Shown here: in pieces, positions 1 to 7,254 of the stretch
Numbering within the stretch: position 1 is the stretch's first letter
How the letters are laid out: each line of letters begins with the position of its first letter
DNA from: DASWIV01 sp036397475
GTDB lineage: Bacteria > JAJVIF01 > JAPKYR01
Direction: 5' to 3'
Assembly (NCBI GenBank): GCA_036397475.1
Contig: DASWIV010000335.1
Span: 1 to 7,721 of the forward strand
Length of the DNA stretch: 7,721 nt
Translations under genes and position numbers: made by a program
Notes under the pieces: generated by a model
Told to the model about the DNA's origin: nothing
The model's input: the letters and a program-made list of their open reading frames with translations, nothing else
Database searches by the model: none

Positions 1-1
1 T

Positions 2-2608
2 GGAAGCATCCGGGTATCGGCACAGGGCACAGGTCCGCAGCCAGGTTCAGTGGAAGCCGGACAGGACCTCGATAATTCGGCCGAGGGGCTCGAGATGAGT
101 GTGGAGGCAGGGTTCGGCGGGAGAATCAAGCGAGGGAAATATTTCCCCGTTTCAGTCACAATAGAAAATACCGGCAGGGACCATCACGGCGAAATTCATA
201 TCATAAGTGAAGACACTATTCGTCCCCTGACCGCAATGTTCACAGCGGTCGCCGATATCCCCGCGAATTCAAAGAAAACATATTCCCTTTATCCATTCTT
301 CATGGAGAATGACACTACCCCGGCGATATTTGTACAGTTTGTGGAAAAGGGAAAGGTCAAGCTGGTTGTCCGCGCCGATCTGACCATGCTGGACGAAAAT
401 GACAAATTATGGGTGGAGGTATCGGACGAGGGTTATGATTTTCCGTTCATTGGATCATTTTCCGTGCCGCCGGACAAGACGTTTACGGAGATCGCGGCAA
501 ATATACCGGAGCAGGCAAATTCATACTGGGGATCATCGTACAATACCGCTACCGATTATTACCTTGATTCAATAAATATGGTGGGTGTAAAGGCGTCGTC
601 GCTTCCGCAACGTATCGAAGGATACCAGGCGATCGACGGCCTGATTCTGAACTCGAGGAGATTTTACGACCTCAGCGAAAACCAGCACATCGCGCTCGGA
701 GAGTTCGTGTTATCCGGCGGATCGATGATCATGTGGCTCGGCGACGATCCATTAAGGTACCAGAACTCATTTATCTCACGGGCATACGATGGAAGCGGAC
801 GTCTGGGACCATCGCTTCTTTACAATGAGCCGACACGAACAAATATAAGCATGCTTTCCACGATACCCGGTTTCGTCGGGCAGAATCCGATGATCGGAAA
901 TTTCCCGGTGACATTTGCGACACAGTCGAACGCCCGAACTCTTTTCGAAGAAAGCGGGATACCTGTACTGCAGCACATTAAATTCGGCCTGGGGAATGTC
1001 CTTATGAGCGGGCTCGACCTGGCATCGCTCAAGGCAGGTTCATTTCTGGGGATGGACAATTATCTTGCGTTCATGATCGGATACCTGGATACACAGGACA
1101 AGCGCCTCGACACCTCGTGGGTTCAGACATATCCATCAAATAATTATTATTCAGGATCCGCGAGTCCGGCATTCAATGAGAACTCATATTTCAATGTAAT
1201 GAAAATGTGGGACAATTCGCTGCAGACGGATAACCTGACCAAACTTCCCGACCTGTCCGGAATCGCGCTGTTTTTAGCGTCGTACGTAATACTCATCGGT
1301 CCTGTAAATTATTTCATTCTGCTGAGGCTCCGAAGGCGGGAGTGGCTCTGGTACACGATCCCATTCATCGTCACGATATTCTGCGTATTTGCGTACGGGT
1401 GGGCGCTCGGGACCAAGGGAAGCAAACTTCTGCTGACACGGTTAAATGTGGAGGATGCATATCCGGACTACGGAATCATGTGGCAGCAGTCAGTGTTCGG
1501 TTTATTCAGCCCTTCACCGAAAAGCTATGAAATTCATATGGGCGATGACACCGACCTGATCAGAACATTCATGGTCCCTGAATCGTCGGATACTTTTTCT
1601 ATGGGAGGAACGAGTGTAACATTCGATGCCGGAAACATGGAAAATCTTGTGCAGGACGGGCGTAACGGGGAATCGTATATTGAAGATTCCAGGATAGAGA
1701 TCTGGGCAGAGAGGCATTATGAGAGCAACGGATCTGCGCCCTTCTCCGGAATTGCGACGATCGGCGATCTAACCATGTCCGAGGGTACATTATCCGGAAG
1801 GCTTACCTACGATCTCGAAAGCCCGCTGTACGGTGCCAGGCTGTGGTATCCGATTAATGGCGGATTCAATCTCGGAGATGTTCCGTCCGACGAGAGTAAC
1901 GCAATTATGTCGGGTGAGTACCAGTTTGAGCTGAACACCGATGTCACGCCGGTTAATCTCCCGCAATTCAGAAGATTCAATGACGACCTTACCCTGGCGG
2001 ATGAAAAACTTGCCAACGCGTGCCTTTCATATATTTCCGCCAGAAATGCCTACGGCACATTTGGCGATGAAATAATTCTGGCAGGATGGGATGAGGACCC
2101 GACGGTAAGGCCCGTGGAAAAACCCGGGGTCCGCAGCATACGGCAGAAAACTCTTGTTTTGATCCATATCCCTGTCTCAATTGTTTCACGGGAAAAATTA
2201 CTCGAAGGGGTACGATACGATATCATTTCGATCGCCGGGACAGAACTGAAGCTTGAACCTCCAAGGTCGCTGAATATGGAAAACGGACAGATGATGTTCA
2301 TGCTGTCCATTCCACCGGGAACACTTGAGAATGTGGAAGGGAATAATGTCGAGATAAGGATACATTACGCGCGGAAAAATTCGGACCCTCTGGTTCATCT
2401 CTTTAATTACCGGGATGGAATCTGGGAAATTGCTATCGGGCGTTACCAGCTCGAGAATCAGGAGGAAGGATATTTATCCGTGACCCTGAGAAACGCGGAG
2501 AACAGCCTGGGTCCTGACGGGAGGATGCTTCCTGTCATTATCACCAGCCAGCAGGAAAACGACGATGAAGTCATATCACTGACCAATATCACAATTCATG
2601 GCAAATAA
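2..2608 (+). CDS. Large envelope protein with GATase-like domain and membrane hairpin, 5' end cut by window
   Basis: I do not recognise a named family. The frame is open from base 2. A GTG at 50 and an ATG at 95 could start it, but neither gives a signal peptide, while the paralogue at 3305 has one, so the true start is probably upstream. Numbering from GTG-50: residues about 16-130 are a beta-rich domain with RGKYFPVSVTIENTG. Residues 183-233 (GYQAIDGLIL, then LSGGSMIMW) look like a class I glutamine amidotransferase-like fold with no visible nucleophilic Cys. TM helices lie at about 403-425 and 434-454, joined by the basic turn LRLRRRE. By the positive-inside rule both large domains face outward. 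Residues 455-852 are beta-rich, with IEIWAERHYE near 550. The gene overlaps the next by 11 bases. Inference: an extracytoplasmic accessory subunit of a membrane complex, possibly an ABC-2-type exporter. Confidence 0.8.
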   Translation, partial: GSIRVSAQGTGPQPGSVEAGQDLDNSAEGLEMSVEAGFGGRIKRGKYFPVSVTIENTGRDHHGEIHIISEDTIRPLTAMFTAVADIPANSKKTYSLYPFFMENDTTPAIFVQFVEKGKVKLVVRADLTMLDENDKLWVEVSDEGYDFPFIGSFSVPPDKTFTEIAANIPEQANSYWGSSYNTATDYYLDSINMVGVKASSLPQRIEGYQAIDGLILNSRRFYDLSENQHIALGEFVLSGGSMIMWLGDDPLRYQNSFISRAYDGSGRLGPSLLYNEPTRTNISMLSTIPGFVGQNPMIGNFPVTFATQSNARTLFEESGIPVLQHIKFGLGNVLMSGLDLASLKAGSFLGMDNYLAFMIGYLDTQDKRLDTSWVQTYPSNNYYSGSASPAFNENSYFNVMKMWDNSLQTDNLTKLPDLSGIALFLASYVILIGPVNYFILLRLRRREWLWYTIPFIVTIFCVFAYGWALGTKGSKLLLTRLNVEDAYPDYGIMWQQSVFGLFSPSPKSYEIHMGDDTDLIRTFMVPESSDTFSMGGTSVTFDAGNMENLVQDGRNGESYIEDSRIEIWAERHYESNGSAPFSGIATIGDLTMSEGTLSGRLTYDLESPLYGARLWYPINGGFNLGDVPSDESNAIMSGEYQFELNTDVTPVNLPQFRRFNDDLTLADEKLANACLSYISARNAYGTFGDEIILAGWDEDPTVRPVEKPGVRSIRQKTLVLIHIPVSIVSREKLLEGVRYDIISIAGTELKLEPPRSLNMENGQMMFMLSIPPGTLENVEGNNVEIRIHYARKNSDPLVHLFNYRDGIWEIAIGRYQLENQEEGYLSVTLRNAENSLGPDGRMLPVIITSQQENDDEVISLTNITIHGK

Positions 2609-3308
2609 GGATTTTTCATTCGACCTGGTTATGTTCCTTGTGAACCGGCAGTTCACGAAACCAGCATGGATAGTTTTATTTTTCGTATTGCTGGTGTGCC
2701 TTGTCCCGTTCGCGGGATTGACATCGAAATTTTCTGGCAGCGCGGCATTTGAGCTGGACCCTTTCGGATTGAGCCTTTTGACCCCTACCCGGTACGCATT
2801 CGGTCCGAACGAACTGCTTCTGCTTTTCGGATTTTTCCTGATCACACTGAGCCTGATCGAATATGAAGCGATGATGGAGGAGAATACCGGGTACCAGGAT
2901 TTCCCGGCAGCGTCGAATAGTGTTGTAGCAGCATCGGTGTTATTCACGTCGATATTTTTCGTTCTGGGATTTCCGATAATCGCACAATCGAGGATTTTTC
3001 CCGGGATCCCTGCCATGGCGATGGTGGTACTCGACGCCATAATTGTCGCGGCAGGGACAGCGTGTTTCGTAAAACTGGTTATGAATTTAACACGATCCAG
3101 GCATCTCAAACCGATGATCGGATTTACGATGGCAGGGGTTTATTATTTTTCGATGAGAATTGCGGATTCCTACCTTATCGAGCCGCAGACCAGAAATATG
3201 ATATCTCCAGGATGGAGTACACTGGTGTGGCATGCGATAATACTGGTAGTGATGTTCACACTGCTGAGTTTTCCATACGGGCAGTATCTCAAAAAGGCAA
3301 CCAATTGA
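2598..3308 (+). CDS. Six-helix integral membrane protein, possibly ABC-2-permease-like
   Basis: A 236-residue hydrophobic protein with predicted helices at about 22-41, 71-88, 107-127, 138-160, 172-190 and 206-225. The short N-terminal segment before the first helix (MANKDFSFDLVMFLVNRQF) and the six-helix count fit the permease half of ABC-2-type transporters. No diagnostic motif is visible, so this rests on topology and context only. The ATG sits inside the end of the preceding gene (11-base overlap), and its own stop overlaps the TTG of the next gene. I see no Shine-Dalgarno sequence before the ATG, so translation is probably coupled to the upstream gene. An internal ATG at codon 12 is possible but would shorten the N-terminus. 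Lying between two paralogous envelope proteins, it is the natural membrane core of a three-part complex (inference). Confidence 0.8.
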   Translation: MANKDFSFDLVMFLVNRQFTKPAWIVLFFVLLVCLVPFAGLTSKFSGSAAFELDPFGLSLLTPTRYAFGPNELLLLFGFFLITLSLIEYEAMMEENTGYQDFPAASNSVVAASVLFTSIFFVLGFPIIAQSRIFPGIPAMAMVVLDAIIVAAGTACFVKLVMNLTRSRHLKPMIGFTMAGVYYFSMRIADSYLIEPQTRNMISPGWSTLVWHAIILVVMFTLLSFPYGQYLKKATN

Positions 3309-5593
3309 ATTTTTTCAACCTGAATAAATATCGTAACTGCTATTTCGCGCTCATTTTTCTTGCGGCGATTATTTTGATTCCGTCCGGTTCGAAGGCTAAC
3401 CCCAATCCCGACGATATCAGCATCGATGCAGTGTACGGCTTCAATGGATTCTTCAAGATGAACACGCCATCCCCTGTAACGGTTGAAGTTTCCAATACTG
3501 GCGACCTGTTCGACGGATGGGTTGTTGCTAACCTGGAATCGTGGGTACCACCGACATATTACAAAACGCCCCTTGCGCTTCCGCCCGGAAGCAGTAAATC
3601 GATCGTATTCGCCTCGTACGGTTGTGCGGACAGCAGCATGTGCGAAATCCCCATTGAAATTTATGGGGACAGCGGAACTCCATTGAAAATTATATACCCG
3701 GACAAGCATCCGCTTTATTCCTACGACACGCTCATGATCCACCTGGGCTATTCAGGAGGCAGCCTGGAAAATCTTTATGTAAAGATGAATCCCGGATACA
3801 TGATCATGTCAGCTAAAAATGTGGTCCAGGGGACATCGCTGCTGCAATACTCCCCGCGCGTATTCGCGGTCGATATGGATGTGGATGAGCTGCCCACGGA
3901 CGTCCTGCTGTGTGAGAGCGTGAACACAATAGCGATGGAAATTTCAGATTACCTGGGATTGTCCGATGAAAAAAAAGATCTGATAGTGAATATAGTCAAC
4001 AACGGCGCGAGCCTGATTCTATATCCCGGAGATACAACTTCCGCGAATGTTGATCTGTCTGCTGAAGTTTATCTGCCCGCGACATTCTCAGGGGGGACCG
4101 GGGCAATCGACAGCGGTGAATTTGCCTTAACAGTTAAGAACCAGGTGCTTTCGGCGGCATACGCAGTAACCATGCCCTCTCATTCCTCATTAATGGACCG
4201 GTCTCAGTACGGAGCAAATTATTTCCCGAACCAGGTCACCGACCTGAATGGCTATCCTATCAGGCAGGTTCCTGCAGGAGCTTTGAAATGGAGTTTGCCG
4301 GACACATATGAAATTTCAATACTCGATCCTGAGCCGGGTACCGATGTCACTTACTCCACTAACTCCAGGATCCCACTTCTCGTTTCCAGGGATATTGGTG
4401 TAGGACGAATCGCCATTACATCATACAATCCATGGATCAACGCCCCATCCGCACAGGACGATCCGGTGATGCTTCTTGCCACCCACGGACTTTTAAATCC
4501 TGTGAATATTCCCCAGATGTTCATATCACCCGCCCTCCAGCAGTTTAGAAATACTAACGACTCCCAGATCGCGGGCTATTTTACGCGTGGATTCCGGGAC
4601 TCGAATAATGGAGTGGTGGCATGGATGGAATCAGTCGGGACTCCGGTGCTGGTTTATCTTCTTGGCCTCCCTCTTCTGGTTTATATCGGGCGGGGAAAAG
4701 GCGGGACGATCCTGGTCCTGTTCATTGTCTGGTCGGTAGTACTTACAGTCGCAACCATCGCGTACCAGACTTTTCCAACCGGCGACAAGGTCACATTAAA
4801 CAGGGCGTCGATTTTCTGGTGCGACGCATCTCCCGAAATTTTCGGAACGGACAAAAGGTTCGAATCCCGTGTATTCCAGTATTTCACGTACGGCTCGGAG
4901 TCCATCTCAGCAAGGACGGTCGATTTTGAAGGTGATGGAACAATTGTCGATGAGGTGGTGGATCCTTACAGGTGGCCTTACGGCGATGTCACCATCGAAC
5001 AGGGACAGACCGTCAGTCTTCCGGACCTCCCGCTGGAACCCACATCATACAATTCGATGTACAGGGGATGGCGGGAATTTATGCTGCGCCGCTACGAACC
5101 CGATCTGTCAGCATCAGGGCAGATCGAGGTCGCATCGGGAGTCTCAACCGTTTCTGTTGAATTCGACCTGCCATTCGATGTCGATAATGGGCTGCTTCTG
5201 ATTGACGACATGGAAATCTGGCTTGATCCATCGGTGATTAAAAGTGGAAAGATCGATTACATTATAACCGGGGACGGATTGAGCGATTTCAGTATGTCCG
5301 ACCGGGCTACGTCGGAAGTTGTAATGGATTTCAGTGAATACCGTACCCGTGTCGCGACAGGTTCTTCCAGGTTTGAAGGTGTTCTTGAAAAACTGGTGGA
5401 TTTCACGTGGAGCGCAATAGCATTCAATGCTGGAAAGTATGCCCAGTCGAAATATTCAGGTCGCCAGTCGAACGCTTATTTTCTGACCGGAGCTAATTTC
5501 TCCCCGGACGATATCTCGCTTGGAAGCGGGAATCTTGAGCTACACGGCATCTCCGCGCTGGTAATTTCCATTCCGATCATATATCAGGAATAA
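3305..5593 (+). CDS. Secreted, membrane-anchored envelope protein, divergent paralogue of the first gene
   Basis: I choose the TTG at 3305, which overlaps the previous stop (TTGA), over the longer open frame reaching back to 3062. It gives 762 residues beginning with a clear signal peptide: basic region to R10, hydrophobic core 13-26, and probable cleavage after SKA at 31. A weak AAGG lies just upstream. Residues about 37-80 carry NTPSPVTVEVSNTG, matching the first gene. Residues 192-243 (DVLLCES, then NNGASLILYPGD) form the same GATase-like region; Cys203 does not sit in a G-x-C-x-G elbow. A segment near 372-381 reads SYNPWINAP. TM helices at about 446-462 and 467-485 flank the basic turn IGRGKGG. 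A beta-rich C-terminal part contains WREFMLRRYE from W589. Both big domains should face outward. The function is unknown; a partner of the neighbouring membrane protein is inferred. Confidence 0.82.
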   Translation: MNFFNLNKYRNCYFALIFLAAIILIPSGSKANPNPDDISIDAVYGFNGFFKMNTPSPVTVEVSNTGDLFDGWVVANLESWVPPTYYKTPLALPPGSSKSIVFASYGCADSSMCEIPIEIYGDSGTPLKIIYPDKHPLYSYDTLMIHLGYSGGSLENLYVKMNPGYMIMSAKNVVQGTSLLQYSPRVFAVDMDVDELPTDVLLCESVNTIAMEISDYLGLSDEKKDLIVNIVNNGASLILYPGDTTSANVDLSAEVYLPATFSGGTGAIDSGEFALTVKNQVLSAAYAVTMPSHSSLMDRSQYGANYFPNQVTDLNGYPIRQVPAGALKWSLPDTYEISILDPEPGTDVTYSTNSRIPLLVSRDIGVGRIAITSYNPWINAPSAQDDPVMLLATHGLLNPVNIPQMFISPALQQFRNTNDSQIAGYFTRGFRDSNNGVVAWMESVGTPVLVYLLGLPLLVYIGRGKGGTILVLFIVWSVVLTVATIAYQTFPTGDKVTLNRASIFWCDASPEIFGTDKRFESRVFQYFTYGSESISARTVDFEGDGTIVDEVVDPYRWPYGDVTIEQGQTVSLPDLPLEPTSYNSMYRGWREFMLRRYEPDLSASGQIEVASGVSTVSVEFDLPFDVDNGLLLIDDMEIWLDPSVIKSGKIDYIITGDGLSDFSMSDRATSEVVMDFSEYRTRVATGSSRFEGVLEKLVDFTWSAIAFNAGKYAQSKYSGRQSNAYFLTGANFSPDDISLGSGNLELHGISALVISIPIIYQE

Positions 5594-5637
5594 TTTAGCC
5601 GTATTTAATCGAAATTAATGCAGGGATAGATAACAGA

Positions 5638-5659
5638 ATTCTCTAAAATTATGGAGAAT
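5638..5659. repeat. Inverted repeat overlapping the putative -35 region
   Basis: Arms 5638-5645 (ATTCTCTA) and 5652-5659 (TGGAGAAT) pair over eight positions, one of them a T-G wobble, around a six-base loop (AAATTA). There is no T-tract after it, so it is unlikely to be a terminator for the upstream gene. The right arm covers the proposed -35 hexamer, so it could be an operator. It may also be chance in A+T-rich spacer DNA. Confidence 0.35.
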
Positions 5660-5680
5660 ATCGGGTTAAAGTGATACAAT
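5652..5680 (+). promoter_or_regulatory. Putative sigma-70-type promoter for the 258-residue membrane protein
   Basis: TGGAGA (5652-5657, four of six matches to TTGACA), a 17-base spacer and TACAAT (5675-5680, five of six matches to TATAAT). Transcription would start near 5687, giving a leader of about 32 bases before the ATG at 5719. The 125-base gap after the previous gene fits an independent transcript. Confidence 0.45.
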
Positions 5681-5718
5681 ATCGCAACTCTGGGGATGGT
5701 GTCCCGGTAATTTAAAGT

Positions 5719-6495
5719 ATGTCCGTACCGTCACGACCATTTGAAAGATTCCGTACCCGTAGCGCCCTGTTCCTCATGATTTACGGTATAACGGCGCTTA
5801 TCTTCGGCATCCCCAATGTCCAGCTGTTAACGACCCGTGACGACGGCTTCATAATGCTCCTGTTCACAAGCCTTTTTGTGGTTGTCAGATTCATCTCCTA
5901 CATCAAACTTGCCGGATTCGCGCTCCTTGATCCCGGAAAAATTAAAAAACACAAGTTCACCATCGCGGTTAATATCTGGTTCATCGCGCTGATATTACTG
6001 TCCAATGCCGCATTCCTGCTTTACAGGTTCGGGTTCACCAGGATCTCTGTAGCCGCCGTAAGTATCGGATCGATTGGCGCGGCAGGAGTGTTGATCTCCC
6101 ATCTGATGGCGTCGCGAGGCTCCGGTCTCAGCCGGTCTCATCTGATGAAGATGGTGAGTGGAGTGCTGATCGTGCTTGGAGCGGCAAATATCTGCATCAA
6201 TCCACAGGACCTGCTTATACCGTCGATAGGCGTCCTCACACTGTTCCTCGGAATATATACCGAGCGGAAATCGCTTACCCTTGCTCTGCGTCAGACATTT
6301 GCTGTAGCCGGCGGATCGCTCGGTGGCGGAATTATGGTTTATTTCCTCAGGTGGTACCTGGATCCCGCCATGTTAATCAACACGCAGGTTTCGCCACTGG
6401 CTGGAGTTATCGCAGGGATGTCGATAGCCCTATTCTGCGGCGGATATTACGTATACTCACGCCGCCAGTATGTTCCTGAAAATTCCCTCAGTTGA
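5719..6495 (+). CDS. Polytopic membrane protein of unknown function
   Basis: This is a 258-residue protein I do not recognise. About eight hydrophobic segments are visible, at residues 15-37, 43-63, 80-101, 109-130, 144-161, 164-181, 192-212 and 223-246. A basic N-terminus (RPFERFRTR) precedes the first, and a short basic tail (SRRQ) follows the last, so both ends probably face the cytoplasm. The fifth and sixth segments are short and joined by INPQD, so the true count could be seven. A Gly-rich stretch, AGGSLGGG, lies in segment seven. No catalytic or transport motif stands out. The ATG is the first start after an in-frame TAA at 5713-5715. There is no convincing ribosome binding site at normal spacing: the G-rich GGGGATGG ends about 19 bases upstream. 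It is separated from the three-gene unit by 125 bases with a putative promoter, so a shared function is not implied. Confidence 0.75.
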   Translation: MSVPSRPFERFRTRSALFLMIYGITALIFGIPNVQLLTTRDDGFIMLLFTSLFVVVRFISYIKLAGFALLDPGKIKKHKFTIAVNIWFIALILLSNAAFLLYRFGFTRISVAAVSIGSIGAAGVLISHLMASRGSGLSRSHLMKMVSGVLIVLGAANICINPQDLLIPSIGVLTLFLGIYTERKSLTLALRQTFAVAGGSLGGGIMVYFLRWYLDPAMLINTQVSPLAGVIAGMSIALFCGGYYVYSRRQYVPENSLS

Positions 6496-6590
6496 ATCCA
6501 CTTAAACCGCCAAGCTCGTAAGCATGTCGCCGATCCCTGAGCCTCCATGGCTGTCGGGCCTATGATGCAACTCCCCTATTTTTCACAGGC

Positions 6591-6613
6591 ACGAGTGTTA
6601 ACGAGTGCTTAAC
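6591..6613. repeat. Tandem 10-base direct repeat in the convergent intergenic region
   Basis: ACGAGTGTTA at 6591-6600 is followed at once by ACGAGTGCTT at 6601-6610 (eight of ten identical). GTTAA (6597-6601) can also pair with TTAAC (6609-6613). No T-tract follows, so it is not an evident terminator for the plus-strand gene. The rest of 6496-6628 shows no open frame or RNA gene I can support. Confidence 0.4.
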
Positions 6614-6628
6614 TCATACATTGCAAAC

Positions 6629-6653
6629 AAAAAAAGGAGGACAATAATCCTCC
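6629..6653 (-). terminator. Rho-independent terminator of the rpmF-acpP transcript
   Basis: Read on the minus strand, GGAGGA (6653-6648), a six-base loop TTATTG and TCCTCC (6641-6636) form a perfect six-base-pair stem, followed by seven T residues (6635-6629). It lies about 58 bases beyond the acpP stop. On the plus strand the same stem is followed by AGATATTT rather than a T-run, so it should work mainly for the minus-strand operon. Confidence 0.88.
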
Positions 6654-6710
6654 AGATATTTCCGGCTACCATCCGCAGCCGTAAAATGCGGGTTACCAAG
6701 TATTTGTCAA

Positions 6711-6950
6711 TTATTCTTTGTGGTCTTCGATAAATTTAACTACATCCGATACTTTTTCGAGGTTTTCGGCCTCATCGTCGGAAACCTGGATACTGAACTC
6801 TTCCTCAACCGCCATGATCATCTCGACAATATCGAGTGAGTCGGCTCCGAGATCGTCGGCGAAATGCGCTTCGGGTGTAATTTCGCCATCCTTAACACCC
6901 AGCTGCTCAATGATTATGCCTTTAAGCTTCTCGTATATTTCCTCGTTCAT
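6711..6950 (-). CDS. acpP: Acyl carrier protein
   Basis: A 79-residue acidic protein of normal length for the type II fatty acid synthesis carrier. Ser38 in GADSLDIVEMIM is the attachment site for 4'-phosphopantetheine, which is added by holo-ACP synthase; the acyl chain is then carried in the cytoplasm between the Fab enzymes. The four-helix layout is visible: helix I about 3-17, helix II 37-50 after the DSL motif (EMIMAVEEEF), a short helix III near 57-61, and helix IV 65-77 (VSDVVKFIEDH). A strong Shine-Dalgarno sequence, TAAGGAGA, ends about ten bases before the ATG. The gene starts 26 bases after the rpmF stop, so the two are almost certainly co-transcribed, and an intrinsic terminator follows. 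The usual neighbours fabD, fabG and fabF are not beside it. The identification is secure. Confidence 0.97.
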   Translation of the reverse strand: MNEEIYEKLKGIIIEQLGVKDGEITPEAHFADDLGADSLDIVEMIMAVEEEFSIQVSDDEAENLEKVSDVVKFIEDHKE

Positions 6951-6958
6951 GCTGATCT

Positions 6959-6967
6959 CTCTCCTTA
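6959..6967 (-). promoter_or_regulatory. Strong ribosome binding site of acpP
   Basis: On the minus strand this reads TAAGGAGAG, a near-complete match to the anti-Shine-Dalgarno sequence, with the AGGAG core ten bases before the acpP ATG. It stands out because rpmF and the plus-strand genes have weak or no such site. That fits a need for more carrier protein than L32 from one mRNA (inference). Confidence 0.8.
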
Positions 6968-6976
6968 GGTTACAAA

Positions 6977-7171
6977 TTACTCTTCGGGCTTTGCACGTCT
7001 GCGTGGCTTGAACTGTCTGCCGTTATAGAAACCGCAATGGGGGCAGATTGTATGGGACGGACGCGCCTTCCCGCAGGATGGGCATGTTCCCAGTTCAGGG
7101 GCCTTAGCCTTCCATGAACTGCGCCTGGTGCGCGTATTGGATTTTGATATTTTATATTTCGGTAATGCCAT
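6977..7171 (-). CDS. rpmF: 50S ribosomal protein L32 (bL32)
   Basis: A 64-residue basic protein, within the normal size range of bL32, a component of the large ribosomal subunit. The start MALPKYKISKSNTRTRRSSW is typical of the family. A zinc ribbon follows, with CPSC at residues 30-33 and CPHC at 43-46, so this is the zinc-binding (C+) form. The C-terminal tail after GFYNGR is basic and slightly long. The ATG at 7171 has a modest GGAAAG upstream. A consensus promoter lies 35 bases before the start, and acpP follows 26 bases after the stop. In many bacteria rpmF leads the plsX-fabH-fabD-fabG-acpP operon; here it is joined directly to acpP. Confidence 0.96.
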   Translation of the reverse strand: MALPKYKISKSNTRTRRSSWKAKAPELGTCPSCGKARPSHTICPHCGFYNGRQFKPRRRAKPEE

Positions 7172-7205
7172 AATTGCTTTCCGATTTCTCGTAAAAGGCT
7201 GCCGT

Positions 7206-7234
7206 AGTATAGAAAGGCACCTTTACCTTGTCAA
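7206..7234 (-). promoter_or_regulatory. Consensus sigma-70 promoter for rpmF-acpP
   Basis: On the minus strand there is a perfect -35 TTGACA (7234-7229), a 17-base spacer (7228-7212) and a -10 TATACT (7211-7206, five of six matches to TATAAT). Transcription should begin near 7199, leaving a leader of about 28 bases before rpmF. The spacer contains the inverted repeat AAAGG-TG-CCTTT (7224-7213), a possible operator. This is expected to be a strong, housekeeping-type promoter. Confidence 0.85.
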
Positions 7235-7254
7235 GCTTTCACGGACAAATAATA

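Noticed and set aside
2576..3109. 177-codon minus-strand open frame
   Set aside because: It is a shadow of the six-helix membrane protein, with composition typical of antisense to hydrophobic codons.
3062..3304. N-terminal extension of the third gene
   Set aside because: It overlaps 247 bases of the second gene and would bury the signal peptide 81 residues inside the protein.
3170..3742. 190-codon minus-strand open frame
   Set aside because: It lies opposite the end of the membrane protein and the signal peptide and NTG domain of the third gene. It has no recognisable features.
6496..6628. Search for a tRNA, small RNA or terminator for the plus-strand gene
   Set aside because: No cloverleaf, no stable stem followed by a T-run and no open frame with a credible start were found.
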